DNA of 64,000 nucleotides. It comes from Sandaracinobacteroides saxicola. Lineage in GTDB: Bacteria > Pseudomonadota > Alphaproteobacteria > Sphingomonadales > Sphingomonadaceae. This document shows positions 45,460 through 55,987 of the stretch, piece by piece. The notes beneath the pieces were generated by a model. It did not search any database. It had not been told where the DNA came from and worked only from the letters and a program-made list of their open reading frames with translations. A program made the translations under genes and the position numbers. Positions within the stretch are counted from its first letter, which is position 1. Each line of letters opens with the position of its first letter. Location: assembly GCF_014117445.1 (NCBI RefSeq), contig NZ_CP059851.1, positions 3,150,501 through 3,214,500 on the forward strand. The letters are read 5' to 3'.

Positions 45460-45588
45460 CGAACCGTCCTGCTGTCACCCTTCCCGCATCACCTATTGAC
45501 CCCGGGTGTCCGCGGCGCAAGCCTGACGAAAGCGGGAAGGCGGCGGGGGCCCAGCGCGAACGCGCCGGATGGCCCGCGCCGATGCGCG

Positions 45589-46710
45589 TCAAACCGTGGC
45601 CGCCCCATGGCCCAGCGCCAGATAGCTTTCGGACTGCATCTCCATCAAGCGGGACGATGTGCGCGCGAACTCGAACCGCCCGTCGCCCGCCGGATAGAGC
45701 GCGTCCAGCGCGGCGTCGGCGGCGACCAGCAGCTTGCAGCGATGCTCATAGAGCGCATCGACCAGCGTCACGAAGCGTGCCGCCTCGTTGCGGTTTTCCG
45801 GGCCCATCACCGGCACGCCGACCAGGATCACGGTGTGATAGCGCCGCGCCACTGCCAGATAATCCGCCGCGCCGAGCGGCTGCCGGCACAGCCGCGCGAA
45901 GCTGAACACGCAGACGCCCTTCAGTGATTTCGGCACGAACAGCGTGCGGCCACCGGGGACGGGGATGGTCTCGCTGGGCACGTTCGCCCGATCCTCGACC
46001 GGAAAGTCGGTCAGGCGGAAGAAGGCCTCGGCGAGCGCCGCCGTCGCCGCGGCGCCGTTGGGCGTGTAATAGGTCGGCATGCCGCCCAGGCGCTGGAGCC
46101 GGTAATCGGTCGGGCCGTTCAGGCCGACCACGTCCAGCCGCGCCCGCAGCAGCGCGATGAAGGGCAGGAACAGCTGGCGGTTCAGCCCGTCCTTGTAAAG
46201 GTCCTCGGGCGGGCGGTTGCTGGTGGCGACCACCGTGGTGCCGCCGTCCAGCAGGGTGGTGAACAGCCGCGACAGGATCATCGCATCCGCCACATTGGTC
46301 ACCTGCATCTCGTCGAAACACAAGAGGCGGGCACCGGCCGCCCATTGCGCCGCCACCGCGGGAATCGGATCGCCGGGATCCGCCTGCCGCGCGGCATGGA
46401 GGCGGGCATGCGTCTCCAGCATGAATTCGTGGAAATGGATGCGGGTCTTCCGGTGCACGGGGGCGTGGGCGAAGAACAGGTCCATCAGCATCGACTTGCC
46501 GCGCCCGACCCCGCCCCACAGATAGACCCCGCGCGCCGGCGCCGGGGGCCGCGCCAGCAGCCGGGCGAACAGCCCCTGCGGTTTCGGGCGTGCCAGCGCC
46601 GTCGCCAGTGCGTCCAGCCGCGCCGCGACCCCAGCCTGTTCCGCGTCCGCGCGCAGCTCCGCGCGCGCCACCAGCCCGCCATAGGCCGCCCTGACCGCAC
46701 CCGCGCTCAT
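45589..46710 (-). CDS. zapE: AFG1-family ATPase, cell division protein ZapE
   Basis: A 373-residue P-loop ATPase. The Walker A is LWGGVGRGKSMLMDLFF and the Walker B ARLLCFDEMQVTN; other family stretches are RIHFHEFMLETHARLH and VVATSNRPPEDLYKDGLNRQ. In E. coli, ZapE acts at the division ring under stress and influences FtsZ; homologues (AFG1) act in mitochondrial protein quality control. The start ATG 46710 overlaps the thioesterase stop by four bases. Confidence 0.92.
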   Translation of the reverse strand: MSAGAVRAAYGGLVARAELRADAEQAGVAARLDALATALARPKPQGLFARLLARPPAPARGVYLWGGVGRGKSMLMDLFFAHAPVHRKTRIHFHEFMLETHARLHAARQADPGDPIPAVAAQWAAGARLLCFDEMQVTNVADAMILSRLFTTLLDGGTTVVATSNRPPEDLYKDGLNRQLFLPFIALLRARLDVVGLNGPTDYRLQRLGGMPTYYTPNGAAATAALAEAFFRLTDFPVEDRANVPSETIPVPGGRTLFVPKSLKGVCVFSFARLCRQPLGAADYLAVARRYHTVILVGVPVMGPENRNEAARFVTLVDALYEHRCKLLVAADAALDALYPAGDGRFEFARTSSRLMEMQSESYLALGHGAATV

Positions 46711-47156
46711 CGCGGCGTGCGCGGCACTTTCCGCAGCAGCGCATGCCATTGCGCCACCAGATGGGCGCCGCCGTCCTGCGTCAGCGTGCCGGCCACCCAC
46801 ACCAGCTTGCCGGTTTCGCGCACGATATGGCCGCGGCCCTCCAGCACCTTCCCGACCGCGCCGGCGCCCAGGAAATCGGTGGAGGCATTCAGCGTCACCG
46901 CCGCCTGCGTGTCCAGCATGTGGCGGATCGCCGCGAAGGCCACGACATCGACATAGGCCATGATGAAGCCGCCGTGCAGCGACCCCAGGCCATTGCTGTG
47001 CTGGCGCCCGGTTTCGATGGCGGTCTCGATGCCGCGGCCGGCGGGATCGTCGCGGTAGTAAATGTTGCCCAGCCCGTCGACGAAGCGCCCCTCGGGCCGC
47101 GCATGCCAGCTTTTCCAGCCAGTAAAGGGACCGTCGGTGACAAGAAGTGCGGGCAT
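46707..47156 (-). CDS. PaaI-type thioesterase (hotdog fold)
   Basis: A 149-residue hotdog-fold acyl-CoA thioesterase. The family's key segment GLGSLHGGFIMAYVDVVAFA, with the conserved HGG turn, lies about residues 56-75, followed by a beta-strand region VTLNASTDFLGAG and TGKLVWVAGTL. It would hydrolyse aryl- or acyl-CoA thioesters; the substrate is unknown. The ATG 47156 is chosen because the frame upstream lacks family resemblance. The stop overlaps the zapE start. Confidence 0.85.
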   Translation of the reverse strand: MPALLVTDGPFTGWKSWHARPEGRFVDGLGNIYYRDDPAGRGIETAIETGRQHSNGLGSLHGGFIMAYVDVVAFAAIRHMLDTQAAVTLNASTDFLGAGAVGKVLEGRGHIVRETGKLVWVAGTLTQDGGAHLVAQWHALLRKVPRTPR

Positions 47157-47220
47157 CGCCGGGGGGTTAGCCGTGTGATCCGCAACTGGCAACGCAGCAT
47201 TGTGCGACAGTGCGGCCTTG

Positions 47221-47276
47221 TTGCGCTTCGACGCAGGCGACGCGACCCCCTTGCGCTTCGGCGCAAGCAACGCGAC
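47221..47276. repeat. Short tandem repeat with UUCG hairpin upstream of clpA
   Basis: Two 26-base copies (23 of 26 identical), both beginning TTGCGCTTCG and ending AACGCGAC or GACGCGAC, are separated by four Cs. The second copy forms a perfect hairpin CTTGCGC-TTCG-GCGCAAG (47250-47267). It lies in the 173-base divergent gap between the thioesterase and clpA. Confidence 0.5.
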
Positions 47277-47329
47277 ATTGCGCCGTGACAGCATGGCGAG
47301 TCTGTCCCGCTGTCCCGAAAGGGCCCTGA

Positions 47330-49666
47330 ATGCCGTCGTTCTCCCGCGACCTTGAAACCACACTCCACAACGCGCTTGCCGAGGCGAGCCGCCGCCGCCA
47401 CGAATATGCGACGCTCGAACATCTGCTGCTGGCACTGATCGCCGACAATCATGCCGGCGCGGTGATGAAGGCGTGCGGCGTCGATCTCGACGAGCTGGGA
47501 CGGCAGGTCACGCGCTATCTCGATACCGAGCTCAACAGCCTGAAGGCCGACGCCAGCGTCGACCCCTCCCCCACGGCCGGCTTCCAGCGGGTGGTGCAGC
47601 GCGCCATCCTGCATGTGCAGAGTTCGGGCCGCGAGGATGTGACCGGCGCCAATGTGCTGGTGGCGCTGTTCAGCGAGCGCGAAAGCCACGCCGTCTATTT
47701 CCTGCAGCAGCAGGACATGACCCGCCTGGATGCCGTCAGCTACATCAGCCATGGCATCGCCAAGTCCGGTGACAGCGCGCCGAAGCCGCCGCGCGGGACC
47801 GAGGAGGCGACCGAAGCGCCCAAGGAAGCGAAGCAGGGCAATGGCAAGGCGGCGGAAAGCGCGCTGAAGCAGTTCACGATCAACCTCAACGACAAGGCGA
47901 AGAAGGGCAAGGTTGACCCGCTGATCGGGCGCGGCGCCGAGGTCGATCGCACCATCCAGATCCTGTGCCGGCGCAGCAAGAACAACCCGCTCTATGTCGG
48001 TGACCCCGGCGTCGGCAAGACCGCCATTGCCGAGGGGCTGGCGCGCAAGATCGTGGAAGGCGCGGTGCCCGACGTGCTGCGCCCGGCGACCATCTATTCG
48101 CTCGACATGGGCGCGCTGCTGGCCGGCACGCGCTATCGCGGCGATTTCGAGGAGCGGCTGAAGAATGTCGTCGCGGAGCTGGAGAAGCTGCCGCACGCTA
48201 TCCTGTTCATCGATGAAATCCACACGGTGATCGGCGCCGGTGCCACCAGCGGCGGGGCGATGGATGCCTCCAACCTGCTGAAGCCGGCGCTGTCGTCGGG
48301 CAGCATCCGCTGCATCGGCAGCACCACCTACAAGGAATTCCGCAACCATTTCGAGAAGGACCGCGCGCTGCTGCGGCGGTTCCAGAAGATCGACGTCAAC
48401 GAGCCGACCGTCGAGGACACGATCAAGATCCTGACCGGGCTGAAGCCGTCGTTCGAGGAGCATCACAAGGTCCGTTACACGCCCGAGGCGATCAAGACCG
48501 CGGTCGAGCTGTCGGCGCGCTACATCAACGACCGCAAGCTGCCGGACAAGGCCATCGACGTGATCGACGAAAGCGGCAGCGCGCAGATGCTGGTGCCGGA
48601 GGCGAAGCGCAAGAAGGTGATCACGGTGAAGGAGATCGAGGCGGTGGTGGCCACCATGGCGCGCATCCCGCCGAAATCCGTTTCGACCGACGACAAGAAG
48701 GCGCTGGCAACACTGGAAGCCGACCTGAAGCATGTGGTGTTCGGCCAGGACAAGGCGATCGAGCTGCTGGCATCCGCCATCAAGCTCAGCCGCGCCGGGC
48801 TTCGCGAGCCGAACAAGCCCATTGGCAATTACCTGTTCAGCGGGCCGACGGGCGTCGGCAAGACCGAGGTCGCGCGCCAGCTGGCGAGCATCTTGGGCAT
48901 TCCGCTGACCCGCTTCGACATGAGCGAGTATATGGAGCGCCACTCGGTCAGCCGGCTGATCGGCGCGCCCCCGGGCTATGTCGGCTTCGACCAGGGCGGG
49001 CTGCTGACCGATGCGGTCGACCAGAATCCGCACAGCGTGCTGCTGCTGGACGAGATCGAGAAGGCCCACCCCGACCTGTTCAACATCCTGTTGCAGGTGA
49101 TGGACAATGGCAAGCTGACCGACCACCACGGCAAGACGGTGGATTTCAGGAACGCCATCCTGATCATGACCACCAACGCCGGCGCCGCCGACATGCAGCG
49201 TGAAGGCATCGGCTTCGGCTCGACGGTGCGCGAGGGTGAGGACGAGGAAGCGATCAAGCGCATGTTCACGCCGGAGTTCCGCAACCGGCTGGATGCGGTG
49301 GTGCCCTTCGATTACCTGCCGCCGGCGATCGTGGCGCGCGTGATCGACAAGTTCATCATCCAGCTGGAGCTGCAACTGTCCGAACGCGACGTGCACATCA
49401 GCCTGGCCGACGATGCCAAGGACTGGCTGATCGAGCGCGGCTATGACCGGCTCTATGGCGCGAGGCCGTTGGGGCGGCTGATCCAGGAGACGATCAAGCG
49501 TCCGCTGGCCGAGGAGCTGCTGTTCGGCAAGCTGGTGAGCGGCGGCGAGGTGCGGGTGCACATCAAGGAGGACAAGCCGGCCTTCGAGATCATCTCCGCG
49601 GCGCCCAAGGCACGGCGCAAGCCGAAGAAGCAGGCCGCGCTGCCGGCGCCGAGCGAAGAGGCCTGA
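47330..49666 (+). CDS. clpA: ATP-dependent Clp protease ATP-binding subunit ClpA
   Basis: A 778-residue AAA+ unfoldase that feeds proteins to ClpP. It has an N-terminal double Clp-N repeat (1-145), a first AAA module with Walker A GDPGVGKT near 224-231, and a second with GPTGVGKT near 505-512 and [12 protein letters not shown]. The C-terminal D2-small domain ends in a Lys/Pro/Ala tail. The adaptor gene clpS, often next to clpA, is not adjacent here. It is convergent with the helicase gene, with a four-base gap. The ATG 47330 gives [16 protein letters not shown]. Confidence 0.96.
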   Translation: MPSFSRDLETTLHNALAEASRRRHEYATLEHLLLALIADNHAGAVMKACGVDLDELGRQVTRYLDTELNSLKADASVDPSPTAGFQRVVQRAILHVQSSGREDVTGANVLVALFSERESHAVYFLQQQDMTRLDAVSYISHGIAKSGDSAPKPPRGTEEATEAPKEAKQGNGKAAESALKQFTINLNDKAKKGKVDPLIGRGAEVDRTIQILCRRSKNNPLYVGDPGVGKTAIAEGLARKIVEGAVPDVLRPATIYSLDMGALLAGTRYRGDFEERLKNVVAELEKLPHAILFIDEIHTVIGAGATSGGAMDASNLLKPALSSGSIRCIGSTTYKEFRNHFEKDRALLRRFQKIDVNEPTVEDTIKILTGLKPSFEEHHKVRYTPEAIKTAVELSARYINDRKLPDKAIDVIDESGSAQMLVPEAKRKKVITVKEIEAVVATMARIPPKSVSTDDKKALATLEADLKHVVFGQDKAIELLASAIKLSRAGLREPNKPIGNYLFSGPTGVGKTEVARQLASILGIPLTRFDMSEYMERHSVSRLIGAPPGYVGFDQGGLLTDAVDQNPHSVLLLDEIEKAHPDLFNILLQVMDNGKLTDHHGKTVDFRNAILIMTTNAGAADMQREGIGFGSTVREGEDEEAIKRMFTPEFRNRLDAVVPFDYLPPAIVARVIDKFIIQLELQLSERDVHISLADDAKDWLIERGYDRLYGARPLGRLIQETIKRPLAEELLFGKLVSGGEVRVHIKEDKPAFEIISAAPKARRKPKKQAALPAPSEEA

Positions 49667-49670
49667 GGCG

Positions 49671-51959
49671 CTAACCCAGCGGCTCGACGAAGCTGTCCAG
49701 CACCAGCTTGTCGCCGCTGGCGTCGAAGCTGACGGTCAGCTTGTTGGCGTCGACGGCGCGCACCGTGCCTTGGCCGAACTTCTGGTGGAACACCCGCACG
49801 CCCACGGCGAATTCGCCGCGGGCGCGGCCGCCGACGGTGACATGCGTCGCCCGGCCCTCGATCACGCCGGGACGCTTGACGCCGCGGCTGGCTGCACGCT
49901 CCCACCCTGGCCCGCGCCCGGAGCCGCGTTCCAGATGCGCGAACGGGTCGCCATCCCCCAGCGCCGCGCGCCACAGGCTGGGGCCGCCGGACAGCGTGGT
50001 TTCGCTCTCGACATGCTCCGCCGGAAGCTCGGCGACGAAGCGGCTGGGAATGCTGGACGTCCACTGGCCATAGACCCGACGGTTGGCGGCATGCAGGATG
50101 GTGGCGCGCCGCCGCGCGCGGGTGATGCCGACATAGGCCAGCCGCCGTTCCTCCTCCAGGGACGCCTGTCCGCCTTCGTCCAGCGCGCGCTGGCTGGGGA
50201 ACAGCCCCTCCTCCCAGCCGGGCAGGAAAATATGGTCGAACTCCAGGCCTTTCGCGGCGTGCAGCGTCATGATGGTCACCTTCGCCTCGCCTTCCGACCG
50301 GTCATTGTCCATCACCAGGCTGACATGCTCCAGAAAGGCCTGAAGGTCGTCATAAACCTCCATCGCGCGCACCAGTTCGGCGAGGTTGTCCAGCCGGCCC
50401 GCGGCCTCGGCGCTCTTGTCGGCCTGCAGGGCGGCGACATAGCCACACTCCTCCAGGATGATCTGCGCCAGCTCGGGATGCGGCGTGGTGTCGGCCATCG
50501 CCCGCCAGCGCCGCAGGTCGCCGACCAGCGTCGCCAGGTTGCGCCGCGCCGCCGCCGGCAGCTCGTCTGTCTCGATGATGCCGGCGGCGGCGTGGCTCAG
50601 GCTGCTGCCGGTGGCGCGTGCATGCGCGGCGATCAGCGCCTGCGCCTTGTCCCCCAGGCCGCGCTTGGGAACATTCACGATCCGCTCGAACGCCAGCGCA
50701 TCGTCGGCGCTGTTCACCAGCCGCAGATAGGCGAGCGCATCGCGGATTTCCGCGCGCTCGTAAAACCGAAAGCCGCCGACGATGCGATAGGGCAGGCCGA
50801 TGGCGATGAAGCGATCCTCGAACTCCCGCGTCTGATGCTGCGCGCGCACCAGGATGGCCACCTGCTCCAGCCCCGCCCCTTCGCGCGCCAGCCGCTCGAT
50901 CCGCTCGCCGACCAGCCGCGCCTCCTCCGGGCCGTCCCACACGCCGACGACATTCACCTTCTCGCCGCCGTTCATCGCGGTCCACAGCGTCTTGCCCAGC
51001 CGGCCGCTGTTCTTCGCGATCACGCCCGAGGCCGCCGCCAGGATATGCGGCGTGGAACGGTAATTCTGTTCCAGACGGATGATGCGTGCGCCGGGAAAGT
51101 CCTTCTCGAAGCGCAGGATGTTCGACACTTCCGCGCCGCGCCAGCTGTAGATCGACTGGTCGTCGTCTCCCACGCAGCACAGGTTGTGGCGTTCGCCGAC
51201 CAGCAGCTTGAGCCAGCGATACTGCGCGGCGTTGGTGTCCTGATACTCGTCCACCAGGCAATATTTGAACTTGCGCTGCCATTCGGCGCGCAGGTCGGCG
51301 TGGCGTTCCAGGATGACGATGCCGTGCAACAGCAGATCGCCGAAATCGGCGGCGTTCAGCGTCGCCAGCCGTTCCTGATAGCGGGCATAGAGCGTCGCCC
51401 CCTGCCCGTCGGCGAAGGCGAAACTCTCCCCCGCGGGCACATCCGCCGGCACCTGGCCCTTGTTCTTCCAGCGGTCGATCAACCCGGCCAGCGCCTTCGC
51501 CGGCCAGCGCTTCTCGTCCAGGTTCGCCTCGGCGATCACCTGTTTCAGCAGACGCAGCTGATCGTCGGTGTCGAGGATGGTGAAGTTGCTCTTCAGTCCG
51601 ACCAGCTCGGCATGACGGCGGAGCATTTTCGCAGCGATGGCATGAAATGTCCCCAGCCACGGCATACCCTCGGCCGCCGGCCCGATCATCGTGCCCAGCC
51701 GGTGCCGCATCTCCCGCGCCGCCTTGTTGGTGAAAGTGACGGCCAGCAGCTCCGACGGCCAGGCCAGCCGGTTCGCCAGGATCCACGCCAGCCGCGCCGT
51801 CAGCGCCTTGGTCTTGCCGGTGCCGGCGCCGGCCAGCATCAGCACCGGGCCCTCGGTGGTCAGCACCGCCTCGCGCTGCGGCGGGTTCAGGCTGGATAGC
51901 CAGTCCGGTTCGCTTGCCAGGGGATGTACCGACGCCATGTGAACAGATAGCGAACTCAC
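49671..51959 (-). CDS. pcrA: UvrD/PcrA-type DNA helicase
   Basis: A 762-residue superfamily 1A 3'-5' helicase for repair and replication-fork maintenance. Motifs: Q-motif LNPPQREAVLTTEGP, Walker A LAGAGTGKTKALTAR, Walker B LVDEYQDTNAAQY, motif III GDDDQSIYSWRGAE, motif IV RLEQNYRST, and late motifs MTLHAAKGLEFDHIFLPG and LAYVGITRARRR. The C-terminus ends in a Tudor-like VFHQKFGQGTVRAVD domain, as in PcrA. The GTG 51959 overlaps the rsmD stop; an ATG at 51938 is also possible. Confidence 0.94.
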   Translation of the reverse strand: MSSLSVHMASVHPLASEPDWLSSLNPPQREAVLTTEGPVLMLAGAGTGKTKALTARLAWILANRLAWPSELLAVTFTNKAAREMRHRLGTMIGPAAEGMPWLGTFHAIAAKMLRRHAELVGLKSNFTILDTDDQLRLLKQVIAEANLDEKRWPAKALAGLIDRWKNKGQVPADVPAGESFAFADGQGATLYARYQERLATLNAADFGDLLLHGIVILERHADLRAEWQRKFKYCLVDEYQDTNAAQYRWLKLLVGERHNLCCVGDDDQSIYSWRGAEVSNILRFEKDFPGARIIRLEQNYRSTPHILAAASGVIAKNSGRLGKTLWTAMNGGEKVNVVGVWDGPEEARLVGERIERLAREGAGLEQVAILVRAQHQTREFEDRFIAIGLPYRIVGGFRFYERAEIRDALAYLRLVNSADDALAFERIVNVPKRGLGDKAQALIAAHARATGSSLSHAAAGIIETDELPAAARRNLATLVGDLRRWRAMADTTPHPELAQIILEECGYVAALQADKSAEAAGRLDNLAELVRAMEVYDDLQAFLEHVSLVMDNDRSEGEAKVTIMTLHAAKGLEFDHIFLPGWEEGLFPSQRALDEGGQASLEEERRLAYVGITRARRRATILHAANRRVYGQWTSSIPSRFVAELPAEHVESETTLSGGPSLWRAALGDGDPFAHLERGSGRGPGWERAASRGVKRPGVIEGRATHVTVGGRARGEFAVGVRVFHQKFGQGTVRAVDANKLTVSFDASGDKLVLDSFVEPLG

Positions 51960-52513
51960 GGCACAGATGGCAAGGGGAAGCCGAGCCGCAGCAGGCTGAT
52001 CTTCGCCTTGCCATGCACCCGCTCCACCTCAACCGCGAACCCCGGCACGTCCACCCCTTCACCCTTCCCGGTCTCCACGCTGCACAACGTCGCCGGCGTC
52101 AGCCAGCCCAGGCGCGCCAGCCGGTCCAGTGCCACCGCGCCGGCGCCGCTGCCATAGGGCGGGTCGAGCAGCAGCAGGTCGAAGGGCGCGTCGACTGCGC
52201 GCAGCGTCATCACCGACTGCATGCGGACCTCCGCCACCGCGCCCAGCCTGGCGATATTGGCCTTCAGCGCCGTCACCGCCGCGCCATCCTGCTCCACGAA
52301 GGTGCAATGCGCCGCCCCGCGCGACAGCGCCTCCAGCCCCAGCGCGCCCGAGCCTGCGAACAGGTCGGCCACCCGCAGCCCCTCGAAACTGCCCAGCCGG
52401 CTGGTCAGCATCGAAAACAGCGCCTCGCGCGCGCGGTCGGCGGTCGGCCGCGTCGCCTCCCCTTTCGGCGCCAGCAGCGGCCGGCCGCGCCATTGCCCGG
52501 CGATGATCCGCAT
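51956..52513 (-). CDS. rsmD: 16S rRNA (guanine(966)-N(2))-methyltransferase
   Basis: A 185-residue RsmD-type enzyme that methylates G966 of 16S rRNA. Motifs: MRIIAGQWRGRPLLAPKGEA at the start, the SAM motif VADLFAGSGALGLEALSRG and the catalytic LLLLDPPYGSGAG. It sits between the pseudouridine synthase and the helicase on the same strand with overlapping or close ends, in a common alphaproteobacterial order. Confidence 0.94.
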   Translation of the reverse strand: MRIIAGQWRGRPLLAPKGEATRPTADRAREALFSMLTSRLGSFEGLRVADLFAGSGALGLEALSRGAAHCTFVEQDGAAVTALKANIARLGAVAEVRMQSVMTLRAVDAPFDLLLLDPPYGSGAGAVALDRLARLGWLTPATLCSVETGKGEGVDVPGFAVEVERVHGKAKISLLRLGFPLPSVP

Positions 52514-52516
52514 GGC

Positions 52517-53557
52517 TCAGCCCTTGCGCGGCGGACGCGGGCGCGACGGGCGAAGCACTTTCGCGCCGCCACGCGGTGGTCGCGTCGTCAGCTCGCCGCC
52601 ATCATCCTTCAGCGCCCGCGGTGTCCTGCGCGGACGCTCGGCCGCCACCGTCTCGCGCCGCGGTGCCGCCGGGCGCGCGGGCTTCGCGCCAGCATCCTTG
52701 GGCGCGGGCCCCGCCACCTTTAGCATCCGCCGCAGCTCCCGCACATGGTCGGGCGTCGCTTCCCCCACGGCGCGCGGCGGCAGGTCGGCGAGCGCGAAGG
52801 GGCCATAGCCGACGCGGATCAGCCGGCTGACCTGCAATCCCATCGCCTCGCACAGCTTGCGCACCTCGCGGTTCTTGCCCTCCGCCAGCGTCATCGTCAG
52901 CCAGAAATTGCGCCCGGCGCCGCTGCGATCCACGTCCGCGGTGACCGGCCCGTACCGAACACCCGCCAGCGTCACGCCGGTCGCCAGCGCCTCCAGATCG
53001 CGCTGCTTCACCTCGCCATAGGCGCGCACGCGATAGGTGCGCGGCACGCCCGAGGCCGGCAGTTCCAGCGCGCGTTTCAGCTCGCCGTCGTTGGTCAGCA
53101 GCAGCAGCCCTTCGGTATTGAGGTCGAGCCGCCCCACCGGCATCAGCCGCGGCAGGCCGGGGGGCAGCGCGTCATAGATGGTCGGCCGCCCGGCGGGATC
53201 GCGCGCGGCGGTCAGGAACCCGGCCGGCTTGTGGAACAGGAACAGCCGGGTCGACTCCGCCTCCGCCACCGGATGGCCGTCCACTGTCACGCCGGCCAGG
53301 TTCTGCAGCACGGTCGCCGGCGTGGTCAGCGGCACGCCGTTCAGCGCCACCCGCCCCTCCGCGATCATCCGTTCGATGTCCCGCCGGCTGCCTGCGCCGG
53401 CGCGCGCCAGCAGCTTGGCGATGCGGTCGCCCTTGCCATCCGGCTTCGCCGCCGCTCGTTCCGCCATCGCCACGCCGCGGTTGCGCCCGCGCCGCCCACC
53501 CGGCGCCGCCGGTTCGCGGGGGACATGAGATGCCCGTGGCGGGCGCGGATCAGCCAT
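52517..53557 (-). CDS. rluB: RsuA/RluB-type pseudouridine synthase
   Basis: A 346-residue synthase of the RsuA/RluB/E/F family. An N-terminal S4 domain (about 40-90, RIAKLLARAGAGSRRDIERM) precedes the catalytic domain with the family motif PVGRLDLNTEGLLLLTNDGE containing the catalytic Asp. The C-terminal 60 residues are an Arg/Pro/Lys-rich tail. RluB targets 23S rRNA and RsuA 16S; the exact target is not resolved. The start ATG 53557 overlaps the upstream lrp gene by eight bases. Confidence 0.92.
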   Translation of the reverse strand: MADPRPPRASHVPREPAAPGGRRGRNRGVAMAERAAAKPDGKGDRIAKLLARAGAGSRRDIERMIAEGRVALNGVPLTTPATVLQNLAGVTVDGHPVAEAESTRLFLFHKPAGFLTAARDPAGRPTIYDALPPGLPRLMPVGRLDLNTEGLLLLTNDGELKRALELPASGVPRTYRVRAYGEVKQRDLEALATGVTLAGVRYGPVTADVDRSGAGRNFWLTMTLAEGKNREVRKLCEAMGLQVSRLIRVGYGPFALADLPPRAVGEATPDHVRELRRMLKVAGPAPKDAGAKPARPAAPRRETVAAERPRRTPRALKDDGGELTTRPPRGGAKVLRPSRPRPPRKG

Positions 53558-54038
53558 CGACCGGCACGCCGATCTCGGCCTTGGACGTGCGGATGGTCAG
53601 GCTGGTCTTGACGCTGGCGACGTTCGGCGCACTGGTCAGCTCGCTGGTCAGGAAGCTCTGGAACTCCTGCAGGTCGTGCGCCACCACCTTCAGGATGAAA
53701 TCGATCTCGCCGTTCAGCATGTGGCATTCGCGCACCGGCTCCAGCGCCGCGACATGGTTCTGGAAGGCCTGAAGGTCGGCCTCCGCCTGGCTTTTCAGGC
53801 TGACCATGGCGAACACAGTGATCGGCCAGCCGAGCGCACCGGGTGCCAGCCGGGCATGATAGCCGGCGATGATGCCCGCCTCCTCCAGCGCCTTCACCCG
53901 GCGCAGGCAGGGCGGAGCGGTCAGGCCCACGCGGCTTGCCAGCTCGACATTGGTCATGCGGCCATCGGCCTGGAGTTCGCGCAAAATCTGGCGGTCGATC
54001 TCGTCCAGGATGTGGCGGCGGTGGTTTGTTTCGGTCAT
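53550..54038 (-). CDS. Lrp/AsnC family transcriptional regulator
   Basis: A 162-residue regulator with an N-terminal HTH (about 10-60; LDEIDRQILRELQADGRMTN, ELASRVGLTAPPCLRRVKAL) and a C-terminal RAM ligand-binding domain (about 75-150; ITVFAMVSLKS, ECHMLNGEIDFILKV). Members sense amino acids and control their metabolism. The target genes are unclear, and it is divergent from trxB. Confidence 0.94.
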   Translation of the reverse strand: MTETNHRRHILDEIDRQILRELQADGRMTNVELASRVGLTAPPCLRRVKALEEAGIIAGYHARLAPGALGWPITVFAMVSLKSQAEADLQAFQNHVAALEPVRECHMLNGEIDFILKVVAHDLQEFQSFLTSELTSAPNVASVKTSLTIRTSKAEIGVPVDG

Positions 54039-54113
54039 GCACTGCCGACTAGAACATCGTTACGCCCACGCCAAGGGAGCGCGGCGGTTGCACCGCCCGC
54101 CACCGCGCCTTAA

Positions 54114-55075
<962 letters not shown>

Positions 55076-55076
<1 letters not shown>

Positions 55077-55978
55077 TGCCCTTCGACTGGGACAAGCTGC
55101 GCCTGTTCCAGGTGGTCGCCAGCGCCGGCAGCTTCACCGAGGGCGCGCGGCGGCTGCACCTGTCGCAACCCGCGCTCAGCCGGCAGATCATCGCGCTCGA
55201 AGAAGCGCTGGGGGCCAAGCTGTTCCACCGCCACGCCCGCGGGCTGGCGCTGACCAACGAGGGCGAGCAGCTGTATCGCACCACCGATGGCATGGCGGAC
55301 GAGATCGAGCGCACCCGCATGGCGATCGAATCGACCCGCAACCGCCCCACCGGCGAAATCCGCCTCACCACCACCGTCAGCTTCGGCTCGACCTGGCTGT
55401 CGCGCAACCTTGCCGCCTTCGCGCAACTCTATCCCGACATCCGCGTCAGCCTGAACCTGCGCGACGAGGAGATCGACCTTGCCCGCCACGAGGCCGACTG
55501 CGCCATCCGCTTCCACAAACCGCACCAGGCCGACCTGATCCAGCGCCCGCTGGTCGCCATCCGCCATCACCTGTGCGCCTCCCATGCCTATCTCGCCCAG
55601 CATGGCGAGCCGCAGCGGCCGCAGGACCTCGCCGGCCATCGCCTGATCGCTTATGGTCCCGAGGCGCCCGCCTACCTCAAGAGCATCAACTGGGCGCTCG
55701 ACCTCGGCCATGACGGCCCCTCGCGCGAACCGGCGCTTGCCATCAACAACAGTTTCGGCGTGCTCCAGGCGGTGGAGGCGGGCGCCGGCATCGCGGCGCT
55801 GCCCAGCTACCTCATCGCCTTTTCGGACAAGGTGAAGCGCATCCTGCCGCAATCGCATGGCGCGGTGTTCCAGACCTATTTCGTCTATCCGTCCGAACTG
55901 AAAGGCTCGGTGCGGGTGGCGGCGCTGCGCGATTTCCTGGTCGCCCGCATGACCCCGGCCGGCATGGGCGAGGCCTGA
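55076..55978 (+). CDS. LysR family transcriptional regulator
   Basis: A 300-residue LysR-type regulator: winged HTH at residues 1-60 (WDKLRLFQVVASAGSFTEGA, LHLSQPALSRQIIALEEALG) and a periplasmic-binding-protein-like effector domain from about 90. It is coupled to trxB by a one-base overlap, a pairing that suggests shared transcription, though it need not regulate trxB. The effector is unknown. Confidence 0.93.
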
Positions 55979-55987
55979 GCGAAAAGG

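Noticed and set aside
46895-49561. 888-codon minus-strand frame opposite clpA
   Set aside because: It is a codon-bias shadow of clpA, whose two AAA modules are intact on the plus strand.
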